Shown one piece after another: positions 48,301 to 51,300 of a stretch of DNA of 64,000 nucleotides. The notes below the pieces were generated by a model, which was not told where the DNA came from, ran no database searches, and was given only the letters and a program-made list of their open reading frames with translations. The translations under genes and the position numbers were made by a program. Position 1 is the first letter of the stretch; every line of letters starts with the position of its first letter. The stretch covers positions 129,148 to 193,147 of the forward strand of contig NW_017802680.1 in assembly GCF_001625305.1 (NCBI RefSeq), given 5' to 3'. Origin of the DNA: Branchiostoma belcheri. Lineage: Eukaryota > Chordata > Leptocardii > Amphioxiformes > Branchiostomatidae.

Positions 48301-51300
48301 GTTAAAACTTGAGATCCAACACAAAAAGTTCTCTCACCTAGAGCTTTTGACCAGTTACTCTGGTCTTACTCAGTAGACTGACCCAGTGAGGCTTGTCACG
48401 TGGCTTCACCCTTCATTGTCTATCATTGACATCGTCTACCAGATACCTTTGACCCAGTGTTGACGTCACACTTCAAAGAAGCCACGTGACAAGCCTCACT
48501 GGGTCAGTCTACTGAGGAAGACCAGAGTGACTGGTCAAAAGCTCTAGGTGAGAGAACTTTTTGTGTTGGATCTCAAGTTTTAACTCGAAACAGATAATGT
48601 TACATGTTTGTTTCAAATTGTTTGTTTAGATCCTGGTGCGAAACCTGCAGAGAGTGAGGATAATGTTACATGTTTATTTGTTTGTTTGTTTGTTTGTTTG
48701 TTTGTTTAGATCCTGGTGCGAAACCCGCAGAGAGTGAGGATAATGTTACATGTTTGTTTGTTTGTTTGTTTGTTTGTTTAGATCCTGGTACGTAACCTGC
48801 AGAGAGTGAGCCGGCTGGTGATGGCTGTGGTGAACACCGGCAGGTTCGTCAAGAGCTGCTTCGAGTGGGAGTCAAAAACTCGCAGCATCACGGCTTTTAT
48901 TGTGAGTCTCATCTTAACATGTCCTAATCTATCTGTTATGTAAGCCGTGCTGCCCCATACCATGAAATTGCAACATTATGTAACCCAACACCAGTCACCA
49001 TGGTGACAGATGTCAACAAATCATGTCATTGGGCAGGTCTGAGGTTAGTGTTTGGAACAGAAGAGGAAGAAACTGAGTAAAAACAATGTTTTCCTTCGGT
49101 AGACATAAATATGATGTTGTCCTCAGATGTATGTGTTGATGGTGTGGAACTTTGAGCTGTACATGTTAACCTGACAGTTGTGTTGTAACCCTGAGTTGTT
49201 ACAGCTGACAGGTGTGTTGTTACAACTGACAGGTGTGTTGTAATGTTGAGTTGTAAACCTGACAGATGTGTTGTTACAGCTGACAGTTGTGTTGTGTTGT
49301 TATAGATGTATGTCCTGATGGTGTGGAACTTTGAGCTGTACATGTTGCCGCTGGTCCTGCTTAGCATCTTCTTCAAGTACTACATCGTTCGCTCCGTCAT
49401 GGAGGGCAGGACAGACCAACAGGAGGTAAGGACTGGCATATCCAGATCCGCGCTTTATCCAGAACCATGCTGTATCCAGAAACGTGATTTATCCAGAACC
49501 ATGCTTTATCCAGAACCATGCTTTATCCAGAACCATGCTTTATCCAGAACCATGCTTTATCCAGAACCATGCTTTATCCAGAATCATGCTTTATCCAGAA
49601 CTGTGATTTATCCAGAACCGTGATTTATCCAGAACCACACTCAGGGACAGATCTGGATAGTCCATGTGATCCAGAACTGTGGCTGAGGCAAGGTTCTAGG
49701 ATTTGCGGAGACTATATCCAGAACCGTTCCTGATCCTAACCCTGCCCCATACTGGCATAGAACTAGAGACATGTAGGCACGGTTCATGATAAGTGTGTGC
49801 CAAAAGATTTTTATTCGATAGAAGGTCACCTCAAAACCAGTGTTCTAAGCCACTCAAGGTTTGAGTTACTAGTACTTAGAATAATATGCACGCTGTTAGC
49901 ATCGTAACAGTTGCAATCTACTTGATGTAGTTAGAAATGAGTTACACTTCACAGAAATCTGACATCCTTGTTCCTGACCTGTATGTTTACCTGTTGTCTC
50001 ACCTGTATGTTTACCTGTTGTCTCACCTGTGTTTACCTGTTGTCTCACCTGTCTGTTCTTCAGGAGGCAGAGGAGGAGGAGCAAGATGAGGATGAGGATG
50101 ATGAGGAGAGGGGGAAGGTATGGCAGAAACTCTTCTCTTACCTTAACTCTGTTCATGCTTACCCAAGTACACAAACTCCCATGGTGTAACTTATAACAGC
50201 CGTGTCTTAATTAACCATGCAGAGATACTGGTTCAGTTACTCTCCAGACTTATGTTCCAACACCACTGTAGGTACACAAACTCTCATGTTGTAACTTACA
50301 ACCGGTGTCATTTTGCTTATAGTATATTATACTCCTACGTGTATCTTCTGACAACCCTTACCTTATGTCAAAGCAAAGGGTTTTCCCTGCTGATTCAGAA
50401 TTGTTCTGATGAAATAAATCTGTTTTGTTTCACTTAATGAGAATTTGTGCTTGACTAAGTGAATGTATCACCTTCAGGAGAAGAGTAAGAGTTTTAGGGA
50501 AATGATCCAGGACGTTTGAATGTTATTTCCCCTATAAAAATTTGAAGTTGTGCTTGACTGTTTTGATTTCTTGCAGCAAAAGTTGTGTTTGTAATGAATG
50601 ATTGACTGGATGTTATTTCCTACAGGAGAAGAGTAAGAGTTTTAAGAAGTTGTGCTGTACTGTAGTTTTGAATGTTGTGTCTAGTAGAAGTTGTGATTGA
50701 CTGTTTGAATGTTTCCCCTTCAGGAGAAAAGTAAGAGTTTTAAAGAGAAACTTCAGGCGATCCAGGATGTTTGTCAGACGGTTCAGAACGGGCTGGACGA
50801 TGTGGCAAGTCTGGGCGAGAGTGTCAAAAAGTAAGGAACAGAGATTTGTTCTTTTTGAATGTACTCACTGACAGTCAATAGCAGGAAAAATGCATTTATC
50901 ACTCAATGTCTTCAAGTTTTTTCCTAGGGGTTGTTTCTGTGTTTTTAGTGCTTTGGATGTCTTCCAAAATGTGTATATTATTATTTAATGGACAGTTTTT
51001 GTGTTTTGGTTGTATAAGTTTGTGTGTTATAGGGAAAAGATTGTAACATTCTGTGTCTTTAGTGCATTTAACTGGACGGTTGTGTAGGTTGATTGTTAGT
51101 TTGTTTGTATTATTACCAGTAGGTTGATAGTTTTTTGGTTGTTTTCAGTGCGTTTAACTGGACGATTCTGTGTGTATGTAGGTTGATTATTAGTTTTGTT
51201 GTTTTCAGTGCGTTTAACTTGATGGTTTTGTTTGTGTTTATTTCAGTGCGTTTAACTGGATGGTTGTGTTTGTGTGTTTTATCTGTAGGTTGATTGTTAG